Shown here piece by piece: positions 49,851 to 58,705 of a stretch of DNA of 61,347 nt. This DNA is from an uncultured Verrucomicrobia subdivision 3 bacterium (GTDB taxonomy: Bacteria; Verrucomicrobiota; Verrucomicrobiia; Limisphaerales; UBA11358): positions 1-61,347 of the forward strand of contig CAIXBQ010000102.1 of NCBI GenBank assembly GCA_903917705.1, read 5' to 3'. Position numbers and translations under genes: made by a program. The notes under the pieces were generated by a model. The model was not told the origin of the DNA. It ran no database searches and saw nothing but the letters and a program-made list of their open reading frames with translations. Position 1 is the first letter of the stretch, and every line of letters begins with the position of its first letter.

Positions 49851-51089
49851 TCAAACCAGCTCCGGCTCCGCAATTTCCTTTGGCGGTTGGCCGCAGGGCT
49901 GGCCGTCGGCCGATTCGGGATACTCAAAAATCTTTCCTTCGTAATTGCGGATGAGCACCCGGCCGGCGTTCCGGCAGAGGACGTATTCGGGATTGATGGG
50001 CACCTTGCCGCCGCCGCCCGGCGCATCGATCACATAAGTCGGCACGGCATAGCCGGTCGTGTGCCCGCGCAGTTGTTCCATGATCTCCAGCCCGCGGCTG
50101 ACGCTCGCCCGGAGGTGGGCGGAGCCGGCGATCAGGTCGCATTGGTAGAGGTAATACGGCTTGACGCGGCACCTCAGCAGCTTTTGCAGATGCGCCTTCA
50201 TCACCTCGGCGTCGTCGTTGACGTGTCGGAGCAGAACACTTTGGTTGCCGAGCGGAATGCCGGCGTCCGCCAGCCGGCCCAGCGCATCGCGTACTTCCGT
50301 CGTGAGTTCGCGCGGGTGATTCGCGTGGATGCTGATGAACAGCGGATGAAACTGCTTGAGCATCGCGCAGAGTTCCGGCGTGATGCGCTGTGGCAGGAAA
50401 ACCGGAATGCGGGTGCCGATGCGCAGAAATTCGACGTGCGGGATCGCGCGCAGCCGGCTTAACAGGTTTTCCAGCTTTTCATCGCTCAGCAACAGCGGAT
50501 CGCCGCCGCTCAACAGCACATCGCGGATTTCCGGGTGCGCGGCGATATAGGCGATCTGCTTGTCGAACTCGGGATGAAAATCGTAGCCGCTGGCGTTGCT
50601 CACCAGCCGCGAACGGGTGCAGTAGCGGCAGTAGCTTGCGCACCGGTCGGTCACCAGAAACAAGACCCGGTCGGGATAGCGGTGGACCAGCCCCGGTACC
50701 GGCGAATGCGAATCTTCACCGCAGGGGTCGCTCATTTCCCATGCCGCCGTGGTGGTTTCCTCGATGCGCGGAATCATTTGCCGGCGAATCGGGCAGTTTT
50801 CATCCGCTGGATCAATCAGGTTGAAAAAATACGGGGTGATGCCCAGCGCCAGCTTGTGGTTTGCCAGCTTGGCCCCGGCCAGTTCCTCCGGCGTGAGCGT
50901 CGGTAGGAACCTTTCCAGTTGCTCCACCGTGGTGATGCGATGCTTGAGCTGCCAGCGCCAGTCGTTCCAGGTGGCCTCGGCCACATCGCCCCAAAAACCA
51001 CGCCCGGCGGAGTAAAATCGTTTCAGGGCCTGGTTTTGACCACCCGCCGGCGGTTCCTCGCTGTCCTTGGATGAATTGTCTGCCTGCAT
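49851..51089 (-). CDS. kamA: Lysine 2,3-aminomutase
   Basis: KamA is a radical SAM and PLP enzyme converting L-lysine to beta-lysine. The 412-residue protein has the 4Fe-4S motif CASYCRYC (Cys150, Cys154, Cys157), LLSGGDPLLL, and the PLP lysine Lys362 in PGGGGKVPI. The substrate-binding aspartates are Asp318 (YQCDL) and Asp355 (YVIDAP). The length fits KamA rather than the shorter EpmB. The acetyltransferase that makes the osmolyte N-acetyl-beta-lysine is not adjacent, so the use of beta-lysine is open. Confidence 0.92.
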   Translation of the reverse strand: MQADNSSKDSEEPPAGGQNQALKRFYSAGRGFWGDVAEATWNDWRWQLKHRITTVEQLERFLPTLTPEELAGAKLANHKLALGITPYFFNLIDPADENCPIRRQMIPRIEETTTAAWEMSDPCGEDSHSPVPGLVHRYPDRVLFLVTDRCASYCRYCTRSRLVSNASGYDFHPEFDKQIAYIAAHPEIRDVLLSGGDPLLLSDEKLENLLSRLRAIPHVEFLRIGTRIPVFLPQRITPELCAMLKQFHPLFISIHANHPRELTTEVRDALGRLADAGIPLGNQSVLLRHVNDDAEVMKAHLQKLLRCRVKPYYLYQCDLIAGSAHLRASVSRGLEIMEQLRGHTTGYAVPTYVIDAPGGGGKVPINPEYVLCRNAGRVLIRNYEGKIFEYPESADGQPCGQPPKEIAEPELV

Positions 51090-51138
51090 TTCCGTAAGCG
51101 CACTATAAGTTCGATTTTTATCCTGTCAAGTTGACCGC

Positions 51139-52521
51139 TTAGGGGCTGGCCCGGTTCAAACCGGGTGGCCGCCCGCCGGAATTCAGCTGTGTCTCGGTCT
51201 TCCGGCGGCGCAGGTCTAGCGCGTCCAGTTTTTTCAACGTATCCTCCAGGCTGGCCCGGCGCCGCATGGGGGGCGCCTGGCGCCCGCCGCCGGAAACCAC
51301 CGATGCTTGCTTCCACTGGCCGAGATAATCGGCCAGGACGTTCCGGTAGCTGCCGGCCAGCTCGGCCAGCGGCGGCGCGAGTCGGAACTGCGCCAGTTCC
51401 AGGTCGCGCAGCTTGGTCGGCAGCACGGTGTCCTGCTGGGCGGGGCTGAAATTGCGGAGGGCGGCTTGCAGCGGGATTTCCGCGTGGGTCGGGAGCGCGT
51501 TGGAGCTGCCGCGAAATTCCACCGGCACGCTCAGCAGGCCGGCGAGGCGCTCACGGCTGGCGGCCGCCGTCCAGCGCGGACCGGGGTCATGCGCCGCAAA
51601 GGCCGCGACGCGCAGCGCCCACCATTTTTCCACGTCGAGCGGCCGTTGGAAGTCCGCGCGGAAGGCGGAGAAAAACGCGGTTTGCCAGTTGAGGCAGCCC
51701 GGCAGTTGCGCCAGCATGGCGCGCATTTTCTCCGCGCCGTTTTTCAGGCCGAGCAGTTCGCTGGCCAGCAGTTGTGCGCTGGCGCGATAGGTGCCGCCGT
51801 CGGCGCCGTCCACCTGCGCGTCATCCGGCCAGCTCAGCTGGCCGAAGGTGAGCGCGGCGGAATTTTGCAGTGCCCGGCGGGTGCCCGCGAGCAGGTCCGG
51901 CCCGCGTTCGGACTCATCGATCCGGCTTTGCGGCGGCAGGCTGGTTTTTTTTGGGGGGGCGGACAAAATTATTTTTGTGCCGCCGACCGCCAGGGTCTGC
52001 TGCGCCAGGCCGTCGACGATCCACGCGGGGATTTCCGCCGAGCGCCCGCCCGCCGCGCTGTCGCGGTTGGCGATTTCCAGCAGCAGGACGGCCGTCAGGG
52101 CGCGGGTGTAACGGATCCGGGTGAGGACGTCCGGCAGTTCCACGCGGTAGTTCCAGGTTTGGAGCAGTGGCGCGGAGGCGATGGTGACGCCATCATCGGT
52201 GGAACGGGCGGGGCGGAGGGACAGGAAAATCTTGCCGCGCCACGGGGCATTGGGCTTCAGGCCGAGCTGGTTCCAGAGGGTGGTTTTGAAGCGCTCGGCG
52301 GAGACGGCGAGCAGCGCGGGCTCCAGCCGGACCAGGTCGGCATTGGTCGCCAGGTCGGGCCGGCGGAACAGCGGGGAATCTTCCCCCGGGCTGGAAATGG
52401 TGAACTGGCCGGAGGCGCTGCGCGCGAAAACCAGATGCGGCGGCGGGGATTGGGCGGGGGCCGGGGCCGCCCCAAGCAGCGCGCTAAAAACGACCGCCGG
52501 ACGGAACAGTGCGCGGATCAT
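51139..52521 (-). CDS. Exported protein of unknown function
   Basis: The 460-residue protein has a signal peptide (MIRALFRPAVVFSALLGAAPAPAQ). I do not recognise its family. It contains IPAWIVDGLAQQTLAVGG, which sits where peptidase-like proteins have a helical core, but there is no HExxH motif. WWALRVAAFAAHDPG and a C-terminal helical stretch with many Arg/Glu residues follow. The ATG at 52521 overlaps the FmdB stop by four bases, fixing the start. It belongs to the minus-strand run from serA to here. Confidence 0.6.
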   Translation of the reverse strand: MIRALFRPAVVFSALLGAAPAPAQSPPPHLVFARSASGQFTISSPGEDSPLFRRPDLATNADLVRLEPALLAVSAERFKTTLWNQLGLKPNAPWRGKIFLSLRPARSTDDGVTIASAPLLQTWNYRVELPDVLTRIRYTRALTAVLLLEIANRDSAAGGRSAEIPAWIVDGLAQQTLAVGGTKIILSAPPKKTSLPPQSRIDESERGPDLLAGTRRALQNSAALTFGQLSWPDDAQVDGADGGTYRASAQLLASELLGLKNGAEKMRAMLAQLPGCLNWQTAFFSAFRADFQRPLDVEKWWALRVAAFAAHDPGPRWTAAASRERLAGLLSVPVEFRGSSNALPTHAEIPLQAALRNFSPAQQDTVLPTKLRDLELAQFRLAPPLAELAGSYRNVLADYLGQWKQASVVSGGGRQAPPMRRRASLEDTLKKLDALDLRRRKTETQLNSGGRPPGLNRASP

Positions 52522-52841
52522 TTTTTTTCCGCTTTGGCGGCGGGCTTGGCCGGAGCAGCCTTGGCTTCGCCGCTCTTGGCTTCGCCGCCGGCAGCCTTTG
52601 GCGCGGCGTCTTTTTTCGCCGCCTGCTTGTAGCCTTCGCTGCGGTAGTCGGTGATGTAGAACCCGCCGCCCTTGAACAGCAGGCCGGTGCCCGCGCTGAT
52701 TTTTTTGGTCACCCGCCCGCGGCCCCATTTTTTCTGCGGGCAGCTTTCCCGGGGGCAGCTGGTCAGCGGCTCGGCGGACATGGAGCGGACGGCCTCAAAT
52801 TCGTGGCCGCACTTTTTGCAGATGTATTCGTAAGTCGGCAT
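52518..52841 (-). CDS. FmdB-type zinc-ribbon protein with Lys/Ala-rich tail
   Basis: The 107-residue protein starts MPTYEYICKKCGHEFEAVRSM, the FmdB start, with a second cysteine pair in CPRESCPQKKW. GTGLLFKGGGFYITDYRS is the family's conserved middle. The last 35 residues are Ala/Lys/Pro-rich low complexity. Function is unknown. The start at 52841 is set by family alignment; its stop overlaps the next gene. It is the second FmdB-type gene of the window. Confidence 0.78.
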   Translation of the reverse strand: MPTYEYICKKCGHEFEAVRSMSAEPLTSCPRESCPQKKWGRGRVTKKISAGTGLLFKGGGFYITDYRSEGYKQAAKKDAAPKAAGGEAKSGEAKAAPAKPAAKAEKK

Positions 52842-52870
52842 GGCCACCCGCGACGGGTCGGGGTCGGGCT

Positions 52871-53674
52871 TCAGCGGGCCGCCGGGGCGTTGGTCGCGCC
52901 GAGCGGCGGGATGACCTTCACGGTGCCGTCCGAGCCGATCTCGACATTGAGGTCGTAGTTCGGTGCGCGGCTGGCGGGCGAATTGGTGGCGGGCACGTTG
53001 CGCTGGATGAGCAGCTCGGCGCCTTTTTTCTGGCTGTTGTCGTTTTTCATCCATTGGAGCCGGCGCGCGATGAACATCTCGTCGCGCAGCTTCTTCACCT
53101 GGGCGCGAACTTCGTCCAGGTCGTTGAACTTGTGCTCCAGCTCGGCCTTTTTGGCGAGCTGCTTCTGCAATTCCTGCTCGATGTACACCCGGTTGGTTTC
53201 GGCGATGGCCAGCTGGTTCTGGGTGTTTTCAATGGAGAGGCTCAACTGCGCGATGGTGTTGGTGAGCTCGTTGGCGCGCTGGTCCAGCACCTTGTTCTGC
53301 GTTTCCAGTTCGGAGATGTGGCTGTTGAGGTTGGCGATCTGGCCCTGGGCGCTGGTCAGCTGGCTGTTCAGCGAGGTCCGGGTTTCGGCGAGCGTGGCGG
53401 CGGCGGTGGCAAGGTTGTTGGACAGCTGCGCGAGCTGCTGCTCGGTTGACGAGAGCTGCTGCCGGGCGGACGCCACGTCGTTGGAGTAGGTCAGGTTGAC
53501 CTGGCCCAGCTCGTCAATCTGCTTTTGCGCGTTCACCACCTGGCCGGATAGGTTGGAGATGGTCGCCGCGTCCTTGGTCTGCTGCTCCTCCGCCGATTTC
53601 TTGATGGTGAAAAGCGCGATGCCCAGCCCGGCGCAGGCAACGGCCAGAATAATGATGGCAATCTTGATTTTCAT
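52871..53674 (-). CDS. Membrane-anchored coiled-coil protein
   Basis: The 267-residue protein has an N-terminal helix (IAIIILAVACAGLGIALFTI) and then about 150 residues of Gln/Leu/Asn-rich coiled coil (for example QQLSSTEQQLAQLSNNL). A short ending follows with NYDLNVEIGSDGTVKVIPPL. It likely spans the periplasm as a spacer or scaffold. It lies 44 bases after the parvulin gene and 29 bases before the FmdB gene, in the same run. Confidence 0.65.
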   Translation of the reverse strand: MKIKIAIIILAVACAGLGIALFTIKKSAEEQQTKDAATISNLSGQVVNAQKQIDELGQVNLTYSNDVASARQQLSSTEQQLAQLSNNLATAAATLAETRTSLNSQLTSAQGQIANLNSHISELETQNKVLDQRANELTNTIAQLSLSIENTQNQLAIAETNRVYIEQELQKQLAKKAELEHKFNDLDEVRAQVKKLRDEMFIARRLQWMKNDNSQKKGAELLIQRNVPATNSPASRAPNYDLNVEIGSDGTVKVIPPLGATNAPAAR

Positions 53675-53718
53675 AACCTGTTTAACATGGCTGTCCGCGC
53701 CGGGTTTGGCAAGTCCCC

Positions 53719-54840
53719 TTACTTGCCGGCGGCGGCGGCGGGGGCGGGGGCGGCCGCGCTGGCGGCGGCCTCCTGGGCCTCCTGGGCGGCCCGGACTTTT
53801 TCATCCAGCGCCTTCAGGGCCGGATCCAGGATCTCCAGCTTGGCGGCCGCGCGCAGCTTCTTCACAAAATCCGGCGCGAGCTTGGAAATCTTCTGCCGGC
53901 TGAGCGCTTCCTTGATGTCCGCCGCGACGGTGGCGTATTCAATTTTCTTCGCCGCCGTCTTGCCGATCATCCTGATGATGTGGAAGCCGTAGGCGCTGGT
54001 CACGATGTCGCTGGTCTGGTCCTTGGCCAGGGCGAACGCCGCCGCCTCGAATTCCGGCACCATCTGGCCGCGGGCAAACTCCGGCAGCTCGCCGCCGTTT
54101 TCCTTGGAGCCGGGATCCTCGGAGAAATCCTTCGCCAGCTTGGCAAAATCCTCGCCGCCCTTGGCGCGCTTCAGCAGGTCGTCCGCCTGCTTGCGCTTGG
54201 CGGCGACCGTGTTGGTGGAGAGCGGTGTGTGGGTGGCCGGATCCATCGTCATCAGCAGAATGTGCCGGACATGGGCCAGCTCCGGCTGTTCGAAGTCCGC
54301 CGGATGCTTGGTGTAATAATCCTTGGTGTCCTCCTCCGTGACCGCGATGTTCAGCTCGCGCTTGAGCGCGGCCTTGGCGACCGCCTCCTGCACGGCTTTG
54401 GCGCGCAGGTCGCCCACCGTCATGCCGACGGCCTTGAGCTGGCGCTCGAACGCCTCGGGCGAACCGAATCGCTTGAGCAGGTTCGTGTATTGCAGGTCGG
54501 CGTCCACCTGGCCGGCCGCGCGGTCGGCGTCGGTCGCCTTTTGCAGCAAAAGCTGGATGGTCACAAGCTGGTTCAGCACGCCGATTTCAAATTCCGGCGG
54601 GAGCTGCTGGCCCTGGGCGGCGGCGTTGGCCTTCGCCCCGGACACCACCTGGTCCAGTTCGCTGCGCTTGATCTGGAAACCGGCGGCCGAGGCGACGACG
54701 GGGTCGCCGAACAGGGCCGTCATCGCGGCTTCCGTGCTGGTGTTGGTGCCGGCGGCTTTGGCGGCGGCGTTTTCGGTGGCCGCCGGCGCGGCCATCACAC
54801 CGGCCATCAGCGCGGCGGAAAGGATCAGGTTCAGTTTCAT
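53719..54840 (-). CDS. Exported peptidylprolyl isomerase (SurA/PpiC parvulin type)
   Basis: The 373-residue protein has a signal peptide (LILSAALMAGVMAAPAATENA) and a SurA_N-like helical domain (about 50-190). The parvulin domain follows from about 195: ELAHVRHILLMT, KGGEDFAKLAKDFSEDPGSK, GGELPEFARGQMVPEFE and SAYGFHIIRMIG. It would chaperone outer-membrane and secreted proteins. The ATG at 54840 gives the signal peptide. The C-terminus is an Ala-rich tail. It follows serA on the same strand. Confidence 0.87.
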   Translation of the reverse strand: MKLNLILSAALMAGVMAAPAATENAAAKAAGTNTSTEAAMTALFGDPVVASAAGFQIKRSELDQVVSGAKANAAAQGQQLPPEFEIGVLNQLVTIQLLLQKATDADRAAGQVDADLQYTNLLKRFGSPEAFERQLKAVGMTVGDLRAKAVQEAVAKAALKRELNIAVTEEDTKDYYTKHPADFEQPELAHVRHILLMTMDPATHTPLSTNTVAAKRKQADDLLKRAKGGEDFAKLAKDFSEDPGSKENGGELPEFARGQMVPEFEAAAFALAKDQTSDIVTSAYGFHIIRMIGKTAAKKIEYATVAADIKEALSRQKISKLAPDFVKKLRAAAKLEILDPALKALDEKVRAAQEAQEAAASAAAPAPAAAAGK

Positions 54841-54885
54841 TTTGCTCAATTGGACGTTCAAGTTTCGTTTCGGTTCAAAATAGAA

Positions 54886-56484
54886 TTACAAACTTACCAC
54901 TTTCACATTGCTGATGTCATGGTCTTTTTTCAGCTCGTCCAGGACTGCCTGGGGCGGGATGCTGTCGAGGTTCAGCACCGTCAGGGCCAGCCCGCCGGCG
55001 GTGTCGCGGGTGAGGCTCATGTTGGCGATGTTCACCTTGTGTTTCGCCAGGAGGGTGCCGAGGTGGCCGACCATGCCGGGCTTGTCCGCGTTGTTGAGCA
55101 GGAGGAGGGTGCCGCTGACCGGGATTTCCACCGGCGTGCTGAACAGCCGCACGATGCGCGGATTGTTGGGGGAACCGAAAAAGGTGCCGCCCGCCGAGAT
55201 CAGTTTTTTCCCCGCGCCGAAAACCTGGACGTGCACCCACTCGTTGAAGGTCACCGGCTCGTCCGATTTTTTCTCCTCCACGGTGAAGCCGAGGCTCTGG
55301 GCGACGCTGCGGACATTGACGTTGTTCACGTCCTTCAAGTTGCCGGTGGACAAAAAGCCGCGCAGGATGGCGCGGGTGACCGGGTCGATGTTCGGCAGCA
55401 GCCGCGCGTGGCCGCCGAAAGTGATGTGCAGCCGGTCCGCGCCGGCCGGCGCGAGCTGCGCGAGCAGCTTGCCGAGCGCCTCGCCGAGCGGCAGATAGGG
55501 CTTCACCTGCTCGTAGGTTTTCGCGTCGAGATACGGCAGGTTGACCGCGTTGCGGACCTCGCCGGTGAGCAGGTAGCCCGCGATGACCTCGGCGACTTCG
55601 ATGCCGCATTTTTCCTGGGCTTCCTCCGTGCTGGCGCCGAGGTGCGGGGTGAGGATCAAGTTCGGCTGCGCGCGATACGGATGGTCGGCGGGGAGCGGCT
55701 CCACGGCGAAGACGTCCAGCGCCGCGCCGGCCACCTTGTTCGTTTCCAGCGCCGCGAGCAAATCCGCCTCGGCGATGATTTCGCCGCGGGCGCAGTTCAC
55801 GATTTTCACGCCGGGCTTCATGCGGGCGAACGCGGCGGCGTTCAGCATGTGCTTCGTCTCCGGGGTCACCGGCATGTGGACGGTGATGAAGTCGGCCGCG
55901 CGGTAGATGTCGTCCACTTCCGCGGCGAACTCCGCGCCGATGGCTTTGGCGCGGTCCTCCGTGAGATACGGGTCGTAGGCCACTACGCGCATGCCGAAGG
56001 CGAGGGCGCGGCGGGCGACTTCGGTGCCGATGCGGCCCATGCCGAGCACGCCGAGCGTCTTGCCCTGCAGTTCGACGCCCTGGAACAGTTTGCGGTCCCA
56101 TTTGCCGGCGACCATGGTCGCATGGGCCTGCGGCACCTTGCGCGCGAGCGAGAGCAGCATCGTGAAGGTCAATTCGGCCGTCGTCACGGTGTTGCCGCCG
56201 GGGGTGTTCATCACCACCACGCCGTGCTGGGTGGCCGCCTCGATGTCCACATTGTCCACGCCCACGCCGGCGCGGCCGACGACGCGCAGTTGTTTGGCCG
56301 CCGCGATCACCTTGGCGGTGACCTTGGTTTCGGAGCGGACGACGAGCGCGGTGGCATCGGCCACCAGGGGTAGGAGTTCCGCCTCGGACAGGCGCTTGGG
56401 CAGGACGACGACGTGAAATTCAGGCCGCTGCTGGAGCAGCGCGATGCCCTTGGGTGATACGGGGTCGCAGATGATGATTTTCAT
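54886..56484 (-). CDS. serA: D-3-phosphoglycerate dehydrogenase
   Basis: SerA oxidises 3-phosphoglycerate in the first step of serine synthesis. The 532-residue length is that of the long form. It has an N-terminal substrate domain with GRAGVGVDNVD, the NAD site GMGRIGTEVARR, catalytic Arg in CARGEII, and His in TPHLGASTEEAQEK. An allosteric-substrate-binding region follows, and a C-terminal ACT domain (VGHLGTLLAKHKVNIANMSL) likely mediates serine feedback. The upstream motif at 56498-56511 recurs before leuB. Confidence 0.95.
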   Translation of the reverse strand: MKIIICDPVSPKGIALLQQRPEFHVVVLPKRLSEAELLPLVADATALVVRSETKVTAKVIAAAKQLRVVGRAGVGVDNVDIEAATQHGVVVMNTPGGNTVTTAELTFTMLLSLARKVPQAHATMVAGKWDRKLFQGVELQGKTLGVLGMGRIGTEVARRALAFGMRVVAYDPYLTEDRAKAIGAEFAAEVDDIYRAADFITVHMPVTPETKHMLNAAAFARMKPGVKIVNCARGEIIAEADLLAALETNKVAGAALDVFAVEPLPADHPYRAQPNLILTPHLGASTEEAQEKCGIEVAEVIAGYLLTGEVRNAVNLPYLDAKTYEQVKPYLPLGEALGKLLAQLAPAGADRLHITFGGHARLLPNIDPVTRAILRGFLSTGNLKDVNNVNVRSVAQSLGFTVEEKKSDEPVTFNEWVHVQVFGAGKKLISAGGTFFGSPNNPRIVRLFSTPVEIPVSGTLLLLNNADKPGMVGHLGTLLAKHKVNIANMSLTRDTAGGLALTVLNLDSIPPQAVLDELKKDHDISNVKVVSL

Positions 56485-56497
56485 AGGTTAAACAAAT

Positions 56498-56511
56498 GAG
56501 CGGTCAGTTTA
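56498..56511 (-). promoter_or_regulatory. serA copy of the leuB/serA leader motif
   Basis: On the minus strand it reads TAAACTGACCGCTC, one mismatch from the leuB copy. It lies 13 bases upstream of the serA start codon. Confidence 0.35.
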
Positions 56512-56551
56512 AGTCAGCCGGCAATTCGGGTCAAACAGCGAAATCCGGCCC

Positions 56552-56607
56552 CTGACCTCTGACCTCCGATCTCTGACCTCTGGTTTTTGTCCTTTCCGGT
56601 CTCCGGT
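56552..56607. repeat. Heptamer-period block of eight units
   Basis: CTGACCT CTGACCT then CCGATCT CTGACCT then CTGGTTT TTGTCCT then TTCCGGT CTCCGGT follow one another without gaps. It is one of the longest 7-bp phased blocks in the window. Confidence 0.8.
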
Positions 56608-57090
56608 CGCAAGTTTCATCCCTCGGTCCGATGGTGGGGCGAGACTCCGTCGAGCCCTGATTAAAAGAGGTCCCGTGGTCTGTGGTCAGTAGTCCCCTTT
56701 GCGCCTTCGCGTCTTTGCCGCCCACTGAAGCACCGAAGCACTGAAGCACCGGTTTTCCGGTCCGTCATTCGTCATTCAAAATTCGGGATTCGTAATTTCC
56801 CGCGCTTTCCGTTTTCGTGTTTTTAGCGTATTTCGTGATTTAAAAACTTTGCGCCTTTGCGTGACCCATTTCATTGCCGTCTTGGTGTTTCTTGGTGGTT
56901 AATTTCGCTTTCGGCCCAACTCAAAACTCAAAATTCAACGCTCACGATTTGTTTCACCTTCTCCCTTGGTGCCTTGGTGGTCAAGGTTTCCGCTTTCCGC
57001 TTTTCATTTGTAGTCCGTAGTCCGTGGTCTGGTGATTGCCCGTGCGGCACGCACCTTTCCATTTTCAGTTTTTTACATCATTGCCCCGGG

Positions 57091-58011
57091 TTGCGGAGAT
57101 GGCTCAACCCCGACCCCATCGGCTTTGAAGGAGGGCGAAACCTGTATGGGTTCGTTGGAAACGACCCCATCAATTTCCGGGACCAACTTGGACTTCAAAG
57201 CAGTCAAAGTATATTGCCCGTCGTATATGTCCCAGACTATTCGGCATTTGGATCTGTGCCGCCAGTTTCAAATGCTGGCCAAAGCAAGCTGAATCAAATA
57301 CAGGCAGACGTTGCGTCTCTTAAACAGACTATCAGCCTGGGCGAATTGTTCACCCCCGGCACGGATGCTACGCAATGGTGGAAGGACCACCCCGAAGCCG
57401 CGGATGCATTCTGGATGGGGGCGGCGAATGGGGCTTTAACAGCAGCAGTATTCATTGACCCTGAAAGCCTGGCTTTTGAAGGCGGCTTGGAGGGTAGACT
57501 TTTTAGCTTTGGCGGCCAAGCGGACAAAGCAGCAATAACCTCGGAAACCAGATTGGGTTCCCTTGAATGCGGTGAAATAAAGGCTTCGACCACGCCAATA
57601 AAAACGGGGTCCGAATTAACGCAAACAACCAAAAGCTCGGTTGCAAACGGCTCAGATGTGTGCAAAAATGGCGCAGATAGTGAAACGGCGCGTGTTTTCT
57701 GGTCAGGTGGCGATAAGATGAGAGAAGCCGCAGAGGCATGGGCAAAGGCCAATAATGCTACTACCCTTGAAATGACCGCTGCTGGTCAACGTCTTACAAC
57801 AACGACCAAGGATTTGGATTGGCTAACAGAAGCTCGGTCGATGTGGGCCAATGAATCTACAGCCTTTGCCAAGGGTGCTCAGGGCGATGTTCACGTTTTC
57901 CAGTGGAACAGTCCACAAAGTTTTGACAATATGACGATTTGGCGCGAATTTGAGTTTCCCGTTTTAAAGCAACAGGGGAACAATTTAATATACCACCTCA
58001 TAGATCCCTGA
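57091..58011 (+). pseudogene. Orphan Rhs C-terminal tip with toxin domain
   Basis: The frame enters abruptly at the Rhs core end (RRWLNPDPIGF, then NLYGFVGNDPI and DQLGL), with no Rhs core or start codon upstream; repeat DNA precedes it. After the core end come about 110 residues of linker with AAFW-type DAFWMGAANGAL. A C-terminal domain of about 110 residues begins ARVFWSGGDKMREAAEAWA. It continues TTLEMTAAGQRL, AFAKGAQGDVHVFQW and IWREFEFPVL. I cannot name its activity, but its position is that of a polymorphic toxin. The next gene, 3 bases downstream, looks like its immunity gene. It is either a displaced tip awaiting recombination or a decayed gene. Confidence 0.7.
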
Positions 58012-58014
58012 AAT

Positions 58015-58296
58015 ATGTTCTCAATACCCAGAACTAATGTGGTTGAAAGCGATGCTGGATTCTCCGTGGAAGTTCTTGGCAGAACCGGAATACAATACTG
58101 TGAAAACGGTCGTTCGATGAAGATTGATTCAGAGGTTTTGATGGGACCCAAAGCGATGGCCATTTATTCCTATTCATTTACCACTTGGTTGCCTCCGCAT
58201 CAAGCAGAGCTCGTCGATGAAGCTACTAAGGCAAGGATTGCAGAGAATCTTCGCGCGGCGTTTCGATTTCGTGGTGTTGAAATTGACATTATTTGA
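58015..58296 (+). CDS. Imm74-like immunity protein
   Basis: The 93-residue protein starts FSIPRTNVVESDAGFSVEVLGRTG. The blocks IDSEVLMGPKAMAIYSYSF, TTWLPPHQAELVDE, and ARIAENLRAAFRFRGVEI match my knowledge of Imm74-type immunity proteins of polymorphic toxin systems. It starts three bases after the stop of the Rhs tip, the usual toxin-immunity spacing. It is intact while the toxin is truncated at its N-terminus, as expected for an orphan module kept for protection. Confidence 0.65.
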   Translation: MFSIPRTNVVESDAGFSVEVLGRTGIQYCENGRSMKIDSEVLMGPKAMAIYSYSFTTWLPPHQAELVDEATKARIAENLRAAFRFRGVEIDII

Positions 58297-58510
58297 AAAA
58301 GCGAAATACACCAAACTTAAACTGTCCCGTCGCCAGTCCTGACGACCCATATCTTCCCCTGGGATTGGTGTCAAACGGATCAGATGCCCCAAATGACCAA
58401 CAGCCAAATCCCCGAGGTCGCGCCCAAGTCTGGGGGAAACTCAAAAGACGCTGCACTAGCAAGCCGCATCATAAACATCGTGCAGAGTACGTCTCACTCT
58501 TACGAAGTCA
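58297..58510. other. Decayed sequence between the two Rhs modules
   Basis: The sequence is AT-richer than the flanking chromosome and has no frame I can assign. It separates the + strand Rhs tip/immunity pair from the minus-strand toxin remnant. Confidence 0.45.
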
Positions 58511-58705
58511 CTACCGTCGTTCTGTCAAGATGGTTTCCCGCTTGACGCTTACGAGTGAAATGAAAGTCTCTCCTTTCGCAGGAATTTGGCGGGTATTGAG
58601 CAACTGCTCATAGTGCTCCTGGCTCATGGTCCGGAAGAACGTCTCCGTTCCACCCTCTGCGGCTAGTGGTTTCCGCCATTCTCCGCAATTGGTTGCCGCT
58701 ATTTT
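58511..58705 (-). pseudogene. Remnant of a polymorphic-toxin C-terminal domain
   Basis: A minus-strand frame with no start codon encodes AEGGTETFFRTMSQEHYEQL and then LNTRQIPAKGETFIS before degenerating and stopping at 58511. This segment looks like the beginning of a toxin domain seen at the C-termini of Rhs and related proteins, where GGTETFFRTMS is followed by an ATGETF-type block. The catalytic remainder is missing. It lies immediately after the ankyrin gene in the same direction, the usual place for a displaced alternative tip. Confidence 0.45.

Larger units (their letters stand above)
56485..57090. other. Repeat-rich non-coding region upstream of the Rhs island
   Basis: No gene is supported. 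The region is a patchwork of 7- and 8-bp periodic blocks: 56552-56607 and 56674-56694, GAAGCAC repeats (8-bp step) near 56727-56750, 56764-56798, 56919-56946, CCTTGGTG repeats near 56960-56980, and 57011-57031. About 80 bases (56731-56810) recur at 60321-60400, and about 60 bases (56942-57003) recur at 60251-60310. The serA leader motif lies at 56498-56511. Confidence 0.75.

Noticed and set aside
53980..56373. A plus-strand open frame of 797 codons antisense to serA and the parvulin gene
   Set aside because: It is composed of Arg/Gly/His/Val-rich sequence typical of the antisense of GC-rich genes and has no domain or start context. The minus-strand genes are clear.
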